Shown here: one piece after another, positions 1 through 8,397 of the stretch
Layout: each line of letters starts with the position of its first letter
Numbering within the stretch: the first letter of the stretch is position 1
Assembly (NCBI GenBank): GCA_047615865.1
Contig: JBLHIB010000001.1
Coordinates: 62,001-126,000, forward strand
Source of the DNA: JADFAK01 sp047615865
GTDB lineage: Bacteria; Bacteroidota; Bacteroidia; Flavobacteriales_D; Sanyastnellaceae
Length of the DNA stretch: 64,000 nucleotides
Direction: 5' to 3'
The notes under the pieces: model-generated
Databases searched by the model: none
What the model was told of the DNA's origin: nothing
Seen by the model: the letters and a program-made list of their open reading frames with translations, nothing else
Translations under genes and position numbers: made by a program

Positions 1-1
1 T

Positions 2-115
2 GGTCCGACGACGTTGTCGGCAGTTGAAGAGGCAGGCTTTCGATGTGATGTAAATGCACCGCACCCGAAGGCGCCTTCGATGTCTATGGCAATTGAACAA
101 TACATTCACGCCTAA
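2..115 (+). CDS. hemD: Uroporphyrinogen-III synthase, C-terminal fragment
   Basis: The reading frame is open from the first bases and ends with TAA at 113-115. The 37 readable residues start GPTTLSAVEEAGF and end APSMSMAIEQYIHA. This matches the conserved end of Bacteroidota HemD, where a GPTT motif is followed by an 'A.P.PSM..AL..YI' tail. HemD closes hydroxymethylbilane to uroporphyrinogen III in tetrapyrrole synthesis. The fragment is too short for the track and was read directly; the rest of the gene lies upstream of the window. Placement just before rnpA fits the order seen in related genomes, from general recall. An unrelated frame is possible but the motif match is good. Confidence 0.75.
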   Translation, partial: GPTTLSAVEEAGFRCDVNAPHPKAPSMSMAIEQYIHA

Positions 116-214
116 ATTAAGCGACCAAGTAGCGCGTAGTTTTGACGAAATTGTTGTGCATTAATGTGCGACCCTCGGTCAAATGCAATGTTATTTAGTC
201 CGACCTTGGTACGA

Positions 215-607
215 ATGGAAAACCACGCACATTCTCGCGATGCACGTCTAAAGAGTAAAAAGCAGATAGAAGAATTATTTGCCAGCGGCTCATCCATTAA
301 AAAATATCCCTTACTACTTGTGTGGAGGGAATCGAGTCATGAAGCTGAAAATGTTTTACAGACTGGGTTTACTGTGAGCAAGAGAAACTTCAAACATGCC
401 GTGGATCGGAACAGGATTAAGCGACAAATGTTGGAAGTTTTTCGATGCCATAAACACCCCCTGATTGGGCAGCTAAAAACCTTGAATAAACATGTTGACA
501 TCATGTGGATTTATACTGGTCGGGAATTGCCTGATTTTACTGACCTTGAGAGCAAAATATTATTCCTTTTAGACCGTTTCAGTAGAGAACATCCTTTTTC
601 CGAATAA
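215..607 (+). CDS. rnpA: Ribonuclease P protein component
   Basis: About 130 residues, the basic protein subunit that assists the RNase P RNA in trimming tRNA 5' ends. The diagnostic RNR-type motif is visible as VDRNRIKRQM, preceded by TGFTVSKRNFKHA, which is the usual RnpA core. I prefer the ATG at 215 (MENHAHSRDARLKSKKQI) over the in-frame ATG at 164, because RnpA normally opens a few residues before the 'R.L.S...I..LF' segment and the upstream extension looks unrelated. The S41 protease gene follows after 9 bases, so the two are probably co-transcribed. No rpmH is adjacent, which is normal in this phylum. Confidence 0.9.
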   Translation: MENHAHSRDARLKSKKQIEELFASGSSIKKYPLLLVWRESSHEAENVLQTGFTVSKRNFKHAVDRNRIKRQMLEVFRCHKHPLIGQLKTLNKHVDIMWIYTGRELPDFTDLESKILFLLDRFSREHPFSE

Positions 608-616
608 AAACATTCT

Positions 617-2290
617 ATGAACAAGCTCAAAACCTTCCTTGTCCGCAGTCGACGCGCGATAGTCGTTGCCGTTGGAATCGCCTTGATTTTTATCTCATCG
701 GCTTTTGTCACTAGCTTCTTTGAAATCAGCAAGAATTTGGAAATTTTCACCACGATATACCGTGAATTGAATATTTATTATGTGGATGAAACTGAGCCTG
801 GGAAATTGATGAAAACGGGGATTGATGCCATGTTGAAGTCCCTGGATCCATACACTGTATATTATCCAGAATCACGTATTGAGGATTACCGCTTCATGAC
901 AACGGGTCAGTACGGAGGCATAGGTTCATTGATACAAACTATAGACGGTCAGATCGTCATCTCGGAGCCATACGAAGGATTTGCGGCGGCAAAGGCAGGA
1001 TTGAAAGCAGGAGATATCATTTTGGAAATAGATGGAGAGGGATTGGATGATAAATCACAAGGAGACATCAGCGACATTCTCAAAGGTCAGTCGGGCACAG
1101 AAGTTGAGCTTTTAATAAAAAGACCGGGAAGTGAAAACCAGACGTTCAAATTCATTCGTGAAGAAGTGAAGATTCCAGACGTTCCATATTACGGGATGTT
1201 GGATGACAAAACGGGATATATAAAACTTACAGGATTTACAAAAACTGCGAGCACGGAAGTACGCAATGCAATAAAAGATCTTCAGGGCAAACAAGGAGCC
1301 AAGCAACTTGTATTAGATCTACGCGGAAACGGCGGAGGTCTTCTAAGAGAAGCTGTCAATATTGTCAATTTATTTATTCCTAAAGGGCAGGAAATTGTGA
1401 GCACCAAGGGTAAGTTGGAAGAATGGAATAAGACGCACATTGCTTTGAACCCTCCTATGGCGCCAGAAATACCATTGACGATTTTGATAGATGGAGGCTC
1501 GGCATCGGCTTCTGAAATTGTTTCAGGCGCACTTCAAGATCTTGATCGGGCAGTAGTGATTGGGTCCGAATCATTTGGTAAAGGCTTGGTTCAGCAGACG
1601 AAAGACATCGCGTACAACACCAAGATGAAGCTGACCGTAGCGAAATACTATATCCCCAGTGGAAGATGCATCCAGCGCTTAGATTATTCTAATCGTGGGC
1701 AAGACGGTGGCGTTGATGCCGTCGCGGATTCGATGATTAGCAAGTTTGCAACGAGCAGCGGTCGACCGGTGTTTGATGGTCGCGGAGTTTTTCCGGATTA
1801 CGAAGTTGAATTGGAAGAAGCTAGCAACATTCTGGCTGGTCTTGTCGGCAATCATGTTGTGTTTGACTACGCTACAAAATTTGCCCGTGAGAACGATTCA
1901 ATATCTGAAGCGAGTTCATTTCGACTAACAGATGAGCAGTACAATGATTTCGTTGCGACTGCTGCACAATCTGACTTCGAGTACAGAACTGCGACGGAGC
2001 ACATGTATCAAGAATTGAAAAAAACTGCAGAAGCGGAGCACTACTACGATGGTGCCGAATCGGAATTTGACGCTTTATTTGATCAAATAAAGCCAACCAA
2101 GTCCAATGATCTTGTCAAGTTCAAAGATCAGATCAAGCAATACTTGGAAAACGAAATCGTAGCCAGGTATTATTATCAAACTGGAAGAGTTGAGAATGCT
2201 CTCCCCATTGATCCATACATTGTTGCAGTCAAAGATGTTTTTGAGCAACACTACAAGTCTATACTATCAGGTGAATTTGCTGACAATTGA
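617..2290 (+). CDS. S41 family C-terminal processing peptidase with PDZ domain
   Basis: A 557-residue periplasmic, membrane-anchored serine protease of the CtpA/Prc family. A single hydrophobic segment at about residues 13-33 acts as anchor or signal. A PDZ domain lies at about 95-175 (GGIGSLIQ to the LKAGDIILEIDG stretch). The S41 core follows, with LVLDLRGNGGG at 231-241, the nucleophile Ser297 in GGSASASE and the general-base Lys322 in SFGKGLVQQ; the 25-residue spacing equals that of E. coli Prc Ser452/Lys477. A helical C-terminal extension (about 400-557) has no recognised motif. It probably trims envelope proteins; the substrate cannot be told from sequence. The next gene's TTG start overlaps its stop by four bases. 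Confidence 0.9.
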   Translation: MNKLKTFLVRSRRAIVVAVGIALIFISSAFVTSFFEISKNLEIFTTIYRELNIYYVDETEPGKLMKTGIDAMLKSLDPYTVYYPESRIEDYRFMTTGQYGGIGSLIQTIDGQIVISEPYEGFAAAKAGLKAGDIILEIDGEGLDDKSQGDISDILKGQSGTEVELLIKRPGSENQTFKFIREEVKIPDVPYYGMLDDKTGYIKLTGFTKTASTEVRNAIKDLQGKQGAKQLVLDLRGNGGGLLREAVNIVNLFIPKGQEIVSTKGKLEEWNKTHIALNPPMAPEIPLTILIDGGSASASEIVSGALQDLDRAVVIGSESFGKGLVQQTKDIAYNTKMKLTVAKYYIPSGRCIQRLDYSNRGQDGGVDAVADSMISKFATSSGRPVFDGRGVFPDYEVELEEASNILAGLVGNHVVFDYATKFARENDSISEASSFRLTDEQYNDFVATAAQSDFEYRTATEHMYQELKKTAEAEHYYDGAESEFDALFDQIKPTKSNDLVKFKDQIKQYLENEIVARYYYQTGRVENALPIDPYIVAVKDVFEQHYKSILSGEFADN

Positions 2291-3867
2291 AACTAAGCTG
2301 GTCAGATTTCAAACATTACAATTACCTGATTGCCTTGAGCATTATGGTAATCTCATTACCTATTTTCAATGTAGGGATGAGTATTGGCATGTTTTGGATT
2401 TCGGCTATTTGGTTGTTTGACCTAGTGCATGACATTTTTTGGAAGCGCACTCCTTGGGCGAAAATTCAGGAATTTAAAAGCAATCGATTGGCACAAGTAT
2501 TTGCCTTGATTTACATTGCTTTCGTGGTCGGTATGTTATACAGTGAGGACATGTCTTATGGCTGGCGAGATCTTCGTATGAAATCTCCTCTTTTCATCAT
2601 CCCTTTCGCTTTGAGTTTTCATCATCATTTGCCGAAGGCTTATTACCTGAAACTGTACAAACTTTTCATCCTTTCGGTAGTGTTTTCCGTCAGCTGCGCC
2701 TTGTTGGTTCGCTATCAAATACTTGATATCCCATATGAGAATGTGAGGGAAGTTACCGTTCTCTTTATCACTAGAATCAGTCATGTTCGATTGAGTTTGA
2801 TGGTTGTACTTGCTGGCATGATGGCAATTTGGTTGGCTCGAGAACACAAGCAGTGGCTCTATTTGATCGTAGTGGCCTATTTCGGGTTTTTCCTTGTTTC
2901 TATTCAATCAGGCACTGGAATAATTATATGGTTAGTTACTCTTACTATTTTTATTCTCGCTTCGCGCAAATCTTCAAGCAGCTTAAATCAACTGATCAAG
3001 TATGGCTTCATCCTAATGGCGAGTTCAACAGTGCTTTACATCGGTTACTGCGTTCACGATTACTATGACGTTGAAAAAGGCGAGCTCGAGAACTTGAAAG
3101 AACAGACAGTTAAAGGAACTCCCTATGTCCATAATCTGGACAACCCCCAGCTTGAGAACAAGCATTACGTATGGTTGTACTATGCCGAAGAAGAGATGGT
3201 ATCGGCATGGAATGCACGAAGTAAAATGGACTTGGACGGGCCTGACGGTCGTGGTCAAAACCTGAAGAGTACATTGATACGTTACATGACTTCAAAAGGA
3301 GCTCACAAGGATAGTGTCGGTGTGTTTTCTTTAACGGAAGAAGACGTATATCGGATTGAATCAGGAGTTCCGACGGTGGTAGAGGGGAGTCGTTTTCCAT
3401 TGCACGCGCGAGTGGAAAAGGTCATACTTGAAGTTGAGAAATATCGATTTGGTTGGAATCCAGGGGGCAACTCACTGACCCAGCGCCTGGAGTATTGGAA
3501 GATCGCTAGTACGGTCATCCTTGACAACCCAATATTAGGTGTTGGCACTGGTGATGTCCAACTTGCTTACGACCGGGCCTATGCCGATAAGAAGAGTCAG
3601 CTTCACGAGAAATATAGGCTACGCGCCCACAATCAATATTTAACTCTGATGCTCACTTTGGGAATTCCTTTCGCCTTGCTTTGCATAGGAATTATGCTGT
3701 TTTACTTTTACAAAAAAATAAAAAGTGGGGATTTGCTCTTTGTTTCCTTCATCATCATTGCGGCCTTATCATTTATAACAGAAGACACCTTGGAGACGCA
3801 GGCCGGCATAACATTCATTGCCTTTTTCTTCGTTTTAATGGACAAGGCCAAACTCAACCAAGATTAA
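2287..3867 (+). CDS. O-antigen ligase/polymerase-like membrane protein
   Basis: A 526-residue polytopic inner-membrane protein. Many hydrophobic segments occur in residues 10-260 and two more at the C-terminus; between them is a long, polar, presumably periplasmic loop at about 260-400. After the loop comes the O-antigen ligase (Wzy_C) signature: RLEYWKIAS, then NPILGVGTGD near 415, then a conserved His448 in AHNQYLTL. Such proteins join or polymerise undecaprenyl-linked glycans on the periplasmic face. The start is TTG at 2287, whose last bases overlap the TGA of the protease gene; the first in-frame ATG would remove the first 20 residues. The gene is convergent with two glycosyltransferases, which fits a surface-glycan role. 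WaaL-like and Wzy-like functions cannot be separated here. Confidence 0.8.
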   Translation: MKLSWSDFKHYNYLIALSIMVISLPIFNVGMSIGMFWISAIWLFDLVHDIFWKRTPWAKIQEFKSNRLAQVFALIYIAFVVGMLYSEDMSYGWRDLRMKSPLFIIPFALSFHHHLPKAYYLKLYKLFILSVVFSVSCALLVRYQILDIPYENVREVTVLFITRISHVRLSLMVVLAGMMAIWLAREHKQWLYLIVVAYFGFFLVSIQSGTGIIIWLVTLTIFILASRKSSSSLNQLIKYGFILMASSTVLYIGYCVHDYYDVEKGELENLKEQTVKGTPYVHNLDNPQLENKHYVWLYYAEEEMVSAWNARSKMDLDGPDGRGQNLKSTLIRYMTSKGAHKDSVGVFSLTEEDVYRIESGVPTVVEGSRFPLHARVEKVILEVEKYRFGWNPGGNSLTQRLEYWKIASTVILDNPILGVGTGDVQLAYDRAYADKKSQLHEKYRLRAHNQYLTLMLTLGIPFALLCIGIMLFYFYKKIKSGDLLFVSFIIIAALSFITEDTLETQAGITFIAFFFVLMDKAKLNQD

Positions 3868-4837
3868 GTTTCTCAATGACTTTGTCCACTGATATTTCCA
3901 AGAAGTTTCCTTCTGTGGGATGTGCCAATGATTCAAGAGCCACGCTATTGGAACCTATGGGTGCCCAGCGTCCAGGATGCATTGGACGTTGAGGAGTATA
4001 TAAGCCAATAGTTCTAACCCCAAGAGCAGCGGCAATGTGCAAAGGCCCTGTGCTAGCAGCAACCATAGCATCGGCTGTATTTATGAATGCGATCAATTCC
4101 TCCAGGGACATTTTACCCATCTGGTTCGCGACATTTGCTTGCTGAAAAGGCAACTCATCCCGGACCAATTCAAACTCTTTTTGGGTTCCAGTGATAACGA
4201 TCTCAACGTCTTTCATTTCCAATGCCTGAATAAGTGCAGAGAAATTTTCACTTCCCCATTCGACGGCGCTTCCTTGCGATTTCGGATGGAGAATTATTCT
4301 CTTCTTACCCACAACTTTTATAAACTCTGGTTTAAGTCGAGCAAGTTCTGTGAAACCTTGCAGAGCTGGAAGATCTCCAAGATTAGGAATTGATTTGACA
4401 CCAAATACGGACAGCAACTTGATGTTCAATTGAGCTTCGTGGAGGTCTGATTTTTTTCTAGAAAACCATGCCCATTTATTTGCGTACTTCAGGGAATGCA
4501 AACGCTTCCCTGTGGCCACTCTACATTTCACTCCTGCTGCAGAAGCAGCCTTCAAAACCGACTTATCAGGAAAAGCAAAGATGATTGCATCTAGTTTCAT
4601 CGAACGAATCCAAGAAATCTGTTCATCAAAAGACAAATCCTTGACCGCGTCCCAATCTTGGAACTCATCCACATGGGCACAGCATCTCACAACGGATTTA
4701 GTGTACCCTTTTCCAATGAAAGTAAGCTCACAATCCCATAGACTTTTAATCACACCTACCAGAGGAAGAGTAAGCATCACATCACCAATGCTATCAGTTC
4801 GCACTACTGCTATTCTCTCAAATCTCTTCATTAGCAT
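3854..4837 (-). CDS. Glycosyltransferase family 9 (heptosyltransferase-like)
   Basis: A 327-residue GT-B enzyme. The N-terminal IAVVRTDSIGDVMLTLPL is the classical GT9 opening, and the C-terminal half has ILHPKSQGSAVEWG and TGPLHIAAALGVRTIGLY, which form the nucleotide-sugar pocket in ADP-heptose:LPS heptosyltransferases. It most likely adds a sugar to the LPS inner core on the cytoplasmic face. Its start overlaps the end of the upstream GT2 gene by 20 bases, so they form a two-gene operon. The 3' end overlaps the convergent O-antigen-ligase-like gene by 14 bases. Whether the donor is heptose or another sugar is not visible. Confidence 0.85.
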   Translation of the reverse strand: MLMKRFERIAVVRTDSIGDVMLTLPLVGVIKSLWDCELTFIGKGYTKSVVRCCAHVDEFQDWDAVKDLSFDEQISWIRSMKLDAIIFAFPDKSVLKAASAAGVKCRVATGKRLHSLKYANKWAWFSRKKSDLHEAQLNIKLLSVFGVKSIPNLGDLPALQGFTELARLKPEFIKVVGKKRIILHPKSQGSAVEWGSENFSALIQALEMKDVEIVITGTQKEFELVRDELPFQQANVANQMGKMSLEELIAFINTADAMVAASTGPLHIAAALGVRTIGLYTPQRPMHPGRWAPIGSNSVALESLAHPTEGNFLEISVDKVIEKLNLG

Positions 4838-5588
4838 TCAGTTTACGAAGATTTGAATATTTGCGATAGGTGGCATATGCCGAAAGTCTAGAAATCGTCC
4901 AGCCGGTCATCCCATCCAAAAATCCAAGTTTAAGAAAAAAGCTCTTAAAAAACTGGGCGACCACTTTCCCAATGACAAGAATCAGAGAAACATTCTTTCC
5001 TCGATTGTATAACTCTGTGGAAGCAATTTTCGAGAAATACTCAATTTGCCGGTAGTGGTCGTCCCTTGTATAGTAAGAATAATGGAGTAAATCTCCATTG
5101 AGAAAATGGACATCTACGCCTTCTGGCACGATCACTTTATCATGAGGATTCACTCCTCCCCACTGGCAAATTATCTTATCAAAAAGCCTCACTTTATTGT
5201 CTGGATACCATCCACAATACCTCACCCACTTGCCGCAATAATTCGTTAGACGATTCATTGAATAGACAGCACTTTTTGGATCTTTCTTCAAGTTGATAAT
5301 ACTCTCTCGAAGCTCAGGAGTCAGCGCTTCATCGGCATCCAGCGAAATAACCATCCTATTTGAAGTCTGACTGAGAGCATAATTTTTCTGTTGAATATGT
5401 CCTTCAAAAGGGTGTTCAATAAAATTCACATGATGGGACAAACAAATTTCTTTAGTCCGATCATTTGAAAAGGAATCGACCACAACGATTTCGTCGACCA
5501 CCCCCTTGAGCGAGTTCAGACAACGTTCGATATTCCTCTCTTCATTGAAGCATATAATCGCAGCAGATATGGAAATTGGGTTGGCCAT
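4818..5588 (-). CDS. Glycosyltransferase family 2 (WaaE/KdtX-like)
   Basis: 256 residues with a GT-A fold. SAAIICFNEERNIERCL near the N-terminus, IVVVDSFSNDRT and the DXD-type metal site LDADEAL at about residue 97-103 are the usual GT2 marks. The GHIQQKNYAL and YCGWYPDNKVRLF stretches resemble LPS core beta-1,4-glucosyltransferases of the WaaE/KdtX group. A hydrophobic stretch near 205-225 may associate with the membrane. It is the first gene of a minus-strand operon with the GT9 enzyme and probably acts on LPS core. It is divergent from purD across a gap of about 130 bases. Confidence 0.85.
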   Translation of the reverse strand: MANPISISAAIICFNEERNIERCLNSLKGVVDEIVVVDSFSNDRTKEICLSHHVNFIEHPFEGHIQQKNYALSQTSNRMVISLDADEALTPELRESIINLKKDPKSAVYSMNRLTNYCGKWVRYCGWYPDNKVRLFDKIICQWGGVNPHDKVIVPEGVDVHFLNGDLLHYSYYTRDDHYRQIEYFSKIASTELYNRGKNVSLILVIGKVVAQFFKSFFLKLGFLDGMTGWTISRLSAYATYRKYSNLRKLNANEEI

Positions 5589-5717
5589 AATGAAGTCGTG
5601 AAGATAGCAACAAATGTGGCAAAATTCCTTCTCGAATCGGGCTTAGGTGTTGAAAAGAATATTTTGTTCAGGGGTACAATCTTCGTTCATTTGTGGCTCA
5701 AATCACAGCCGCATATC

Positions 5718-7016
5718 ATGAACGTTTTGGTCCTAGGATCCGGTGGTAGAGAACATGCCATAAGCTGGAAATTATCACAGAGTTCCCAACTCAATAAACT
5801 GTATGTTGCCCCTGGCAATGCAGGTACTGGGGAAATTGCCGACAATGTCGATCTCGACATGATGGACTTCGATGCCGTCAAGAAATTTGTTCTTGAGAAT
5901 GGCATTGACATAGTAGTCGTTGGTCCCGAAGCCCCATTGGTTGAAGGGATTCAAGATTATTTCTTGGCTGACAGTGAACTGTCAAAAACCACATTGATTG
6001 GGCCTGACAAGAAGGCTGCCAAGCTGGAAGGGAGTAAGGAATTTGCTAAGCGGTTTATGGATCGCCACAATATTCCAACGGCTAAGTATCAAAGTTTCAG
6101 CAAGTCTACATTGTCCAAGGGATATACTTTTCTAGAAAAGCTAAAGTCGCCGTACGTTTTGAAGTGCGACGGACTAGCCGCTGGAAAGGGTGTGTTGATT
6201 ATCGACGATCTGGAGGAGGCAAAAGCCAAACTTAAATCTATTCTGCAAGGCAATGCCTTTGGTAAAGCAGGAAATAAGGTTGTGATTGAAGAATTTCTGA
6301 AGGGAATTGAAGTAAGCATGTTCGTCATCACCGATGGCGAATCGTACAAGATTTTACCTGAGGCGAAAGATTACAAGCGCATAGGTGAAGGAGATACTGG
6401 TCTGAACACAGGAGGAATGGGAGCGGTTTCACCCGTGTCATTCGTGAATCCTGAGTTCATGGAAAAAGTAAAGAATCAGGTTATCATCCCTACAATCAAG
6501 GGCATCAAGAAGGATAACCTGAATTACAACGGATTCATCTTCTTTGGCCTTATAAAGGTAAGTGGGGATCCTTATGTGATTGAGTACAACTGTCGACTGG
6601 GAGATCCAGAGGCCGAAGTAATCATTCCAAGAATTAAGTCTGATCTGCTGCACTTCTTCGAAGGAATTGCATCTGGGACACTATCGGAGTGTGATGTTGA
6701 AATTGACGAGAGATCTGCTGCTACTGTAATGATGGTATCTGGAGGATATCCAGAAAAGTATGAGAACGGCAAAGAAATTACAGGTCTAGGTGCAATCAAA
6801 GACTCTGTGATTTTCCACTCTGGAACCAAGGAAAAAGATGGGAAAGTTATTTCAGCGGGTGGTAGAGTACTGGCTGTCACAACACTAGCAAGCGACATGG
6901 AAACAGCTCTGGCAAAATCTTATGCCAATGCAGACTCAATCAACTTCGAGAATAAATACTTCAGAAAAGATATTGGAGCTGACGTGGCAAAACCTAAGCC
7001 GAAACAAAAGAGTTAA
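5718..7016 (+). CDS. purD: Phosphoribosylamine--glycine ligase
   Basis: A 432-residue ATP-grasp enzyme catalysing the second step of purine synthesis, ATP-dependent joining of glycine to phosphoribosylamine. The N-terminus MNVLVLGSGGREHAI is the canonical PurD start. It is followed by KLEGSKEFAKRFM, CDGLAAGKGVLI (ATP-grasp), LNTGGMGAVSP and EYNCRLGDPEAEVI (Mg/ATP site). The frame is open from 5598, but those 40 extra residues are unlike any PurD, so the ATG at 5718 is chosen. The stop overlaps the stop of the convergent small membrane protein gene. The other purine gene here, purQ, is 4 kb away, so the pathway is dispersed. Confidence 0.95.
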   Translation: MNVLVLGSGGREHAISWKLSQSSQLNKLYVAPGNAGTGEIADNVDLDMMDFDAVKKFVLENGIDIVVVGPEAPLVEGIQDYFLADSELSKTTLIGPDKKAAKLEGSKEFAKRFMDRHNIPTAKYQSFSKSTLSKGYTFLEKLKSPYVLKCDGLAAGKGVLIIDDLEEAKAKLKSILQGNAFGKAGNKVVIEEFLKGIEVSMFVITDGESYKILPEAKDYKRIGEGDTGLNTGGMGAVSPVSFVNPEFMEKVKNQVIIPTIKGIKKDNLNYNGFIFFGLIKVSGDPYVIEYNCRLGDPEAEVIIPRIKSDLLHFFEGIASGTLSECDVEIDERSAATVMMVSGGYPEKYENGKEITGLGAIKDSVIFHSGTKEKDGKVISAGGRVLAVTTLASDMETALAKSYANADSINFENKYFRKDIGADVAKPKPKQKS

Positions 7017-7201
7017 GCAATACGACCGCCTTGCTTGGCTTCTTTGTTGTAGCGACCTTGTAGTTTTAGCCAATAAACTAGACCTACAAGTCCTAGAACG
7101 ATGCATCCCCAATTTACTAAATTTGGTAATTGACCTTCAAGTATAGCAAAAGAAGCTTCAGTAATTTTAGCGAGTGGGGTGATAATATCCTGCAAATTCA
7201 T
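7013..7201 (-). CDS. Small single-pass membrane protein, DUF6341-like
   Basis: A 62-residue protein with one hydrophobic segment (LVNWGCIVLGLVGLVYWLKL, about 28-47) and a short basic tail (QGRYNKEAKQGG). Size, topology and position beside purD and a DUF6427-like gene match a small Bacteroidota family that I recall as DUF6341; this is from memory and not from a search. Its function is unknown. It converges on purD with a four-base stop overlap and diverges from the next membrane protein gene. A TAnnTTTG box sits 18 bases upstream of its start. Conservation of the neighbourhood supports a real gene despite its length. Confidence 0.65.
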   Translation of the reverse strand: MNLQDIITPLAKITEASFAILEGQLPNLVNWGCIVLGLVGLVYWLKLQGRYNKEAKQGGRIA

Positions 7202-7219
7202 ATTGTCAAAATTTGGTCA

Positions 7220-7227
7220 CAAATGTA
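7220..7227 (-). promoter_or_regulatory. Candidate -7 box (TACATTTG) for the small membrane protein gene
   Basis: Read on the minus strand the site is TACATTTG, an exact match to the Bacteroidota -7 consensus TAnnTTTG, ending 18 bases before the ATG at 7201. I see no convincing TTG at the -33 position, so this is a moderate call. Confidence 0.4.
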
Positions 7228-7309
7228 ATCAATAAATTGTGGTAAAAAATGTTTTAGGTCATATCGAATTCGCAACCATTAACGCAATGAACAGTCTGTA
7301 TTTAAACCT

Positions 7310-8296
7310 ATGCTGCGATTATTAAGAACCAATCAACCTCTGGCACACGTCCTAGTCCCCATTATAATTGGACTTGGACTATTGCCTGTATTCCACGGCG
7401 ACTTGATCCCATGGAAATTTGGTTTTGTTGATCTTTCCTCTCTCAATTCACTTCCAATTTGGTCTATCTATTGCATTCAATTCGGATTAATTTGGATTGG
7501 CTCTCTGTTGAGTAACAGATTATTTAATGCAGGACATTTCGCCTCTCAAATAAATAATTTTCCGGAATTTATATTCGCCTTATTGGCCACAGTAGCGGTC
7601 ACTGGAAAGCTTGCTATTCTGCCACTACTCGCCTTAAACTTTATTCTTCTTGGCTTGCAATCAATCACCAAGGTCTACCGCCAAAACAATGCGTCAGCCG
7701 AATATTTCACGAGTGCATTGTGGTTTGGAATTGCTGCATTAACATGGAAAAGCATGGTTATATTGCTCCCTGTATTGCTCGTATGTATCCTATTCACCCG
7801 AGCAATGAATTGGCGCGAATATCTAGTTGGACTAGTTGGATTTTTTCTACCATTCTTATGGCTTTTGTCCATATGTTATTTATTGGAAACCCAAGAGATT
7901 ATTGTTTGGGGATTGTCTCTCACACAAGAGCAATTTTCTGAATTTTTAAACATGTCCCTTTCGTGGTATGATCTACTTTTCGCAGGGATTATGGTCGTCC
8001 TTATGATGCTTGCTTTTCGCTCGTATGTTGCCAGCTACGCTCATTCTACAAATCAATCGAAGAACACAAAAAGCATTACTCTCATTGCATTTTTCAGCTT
8101 CTGCCTTTCAGGCGTACTTACTCCTGGTCATTTCCTTCTAGCCGCTTCCCTTCCCGCCATAGTTCTAGTAATTCCATTTTTATTCATCAAGAAAAGAGTT
8201 GGTTCCGGACCTCGTATTTTATTTTATCTCTTTCTTTTTTCAGCCTTCGGCAAATTGATCTGGCCATTTGCCATTAATCTTGTCGGTCAATTCTGA
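7310..8296 (+). CDS. Polytopic membrane protein, DUF6427-like
   Basis: A 328-residue integral membrane protein with roughly eight to ten hydrophobic segments spread over the whole length and little soluble sequence. The partnership with a purD-adjacent small membrane protein points to the uncharacterised Bacteroidota family I recall as DUF6427, usually found beside upp, purD or the DUF6341-like protein. This is from memory, not a search. No transporter signature motifs or catalytic residues stand out. The TGA stop lies within one arm of the 8293-8302/8352-8361 inverted repeat. A scaffolding or lipid-related role would be a guess. Confidence 0.6.
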   Translation: MLRLLRTNQPLAHVLVPIIIGLGLLPVFHGDLIPWKFGFVDLSSLNSLPIWSIYCIQFGLIWIGSLLSNRLFNAGHFASQINNFPEFIFALLATVAVTGKLAILPLLALNFILLGLQSITKVYRQNNASAEYFTSALWFGIAALTWKSMVILLPVLLVCILFTRAMNWREYLVGLVGFFLPFLWLLSICYLLETQEIIVWGLSLTQEQFSEFLNMSLSWYDLLFAGIMVVLMMLAFRSYVASYAHSTNQSKNTKSITLIAFFSFCLSGVLTPGHFLLAASLPAIVLVIPFLFIKKRVGSGPRILFYLFLFSAFGKLIWPFAINLVGQF

Positions 8297-8376
8297 TTAT
8301 CCCGCCATTTAAATTTCTTGGTGAACATTTCTCAATGACTTGCGTAAAGTAGGATAATCAGGCAATCAACCTGATT
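8293..8376 (+). repeat. Overlapping inverted repeats (three-arm structure)
   Basis: Arm A CTGATTATCC (8293-8302) is an exact reverse complement of arm B GGATAATCAG (8352-8361). Arm B extended, AATCAGG (8356-8362), is also an exact reverse complement of arm C CCTGATT (8370-8376). B can therefore pair with A or with C but not both. The element spans the stop of the 7310-8296 gene and ends about 21 bases before the start of the secreted protein. No U-run follows arm C, so a simple terminator is unlikely. Confidence 0.5.
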
Positions 8377-8397
8377 TGATCACTAAAACACAATGGC

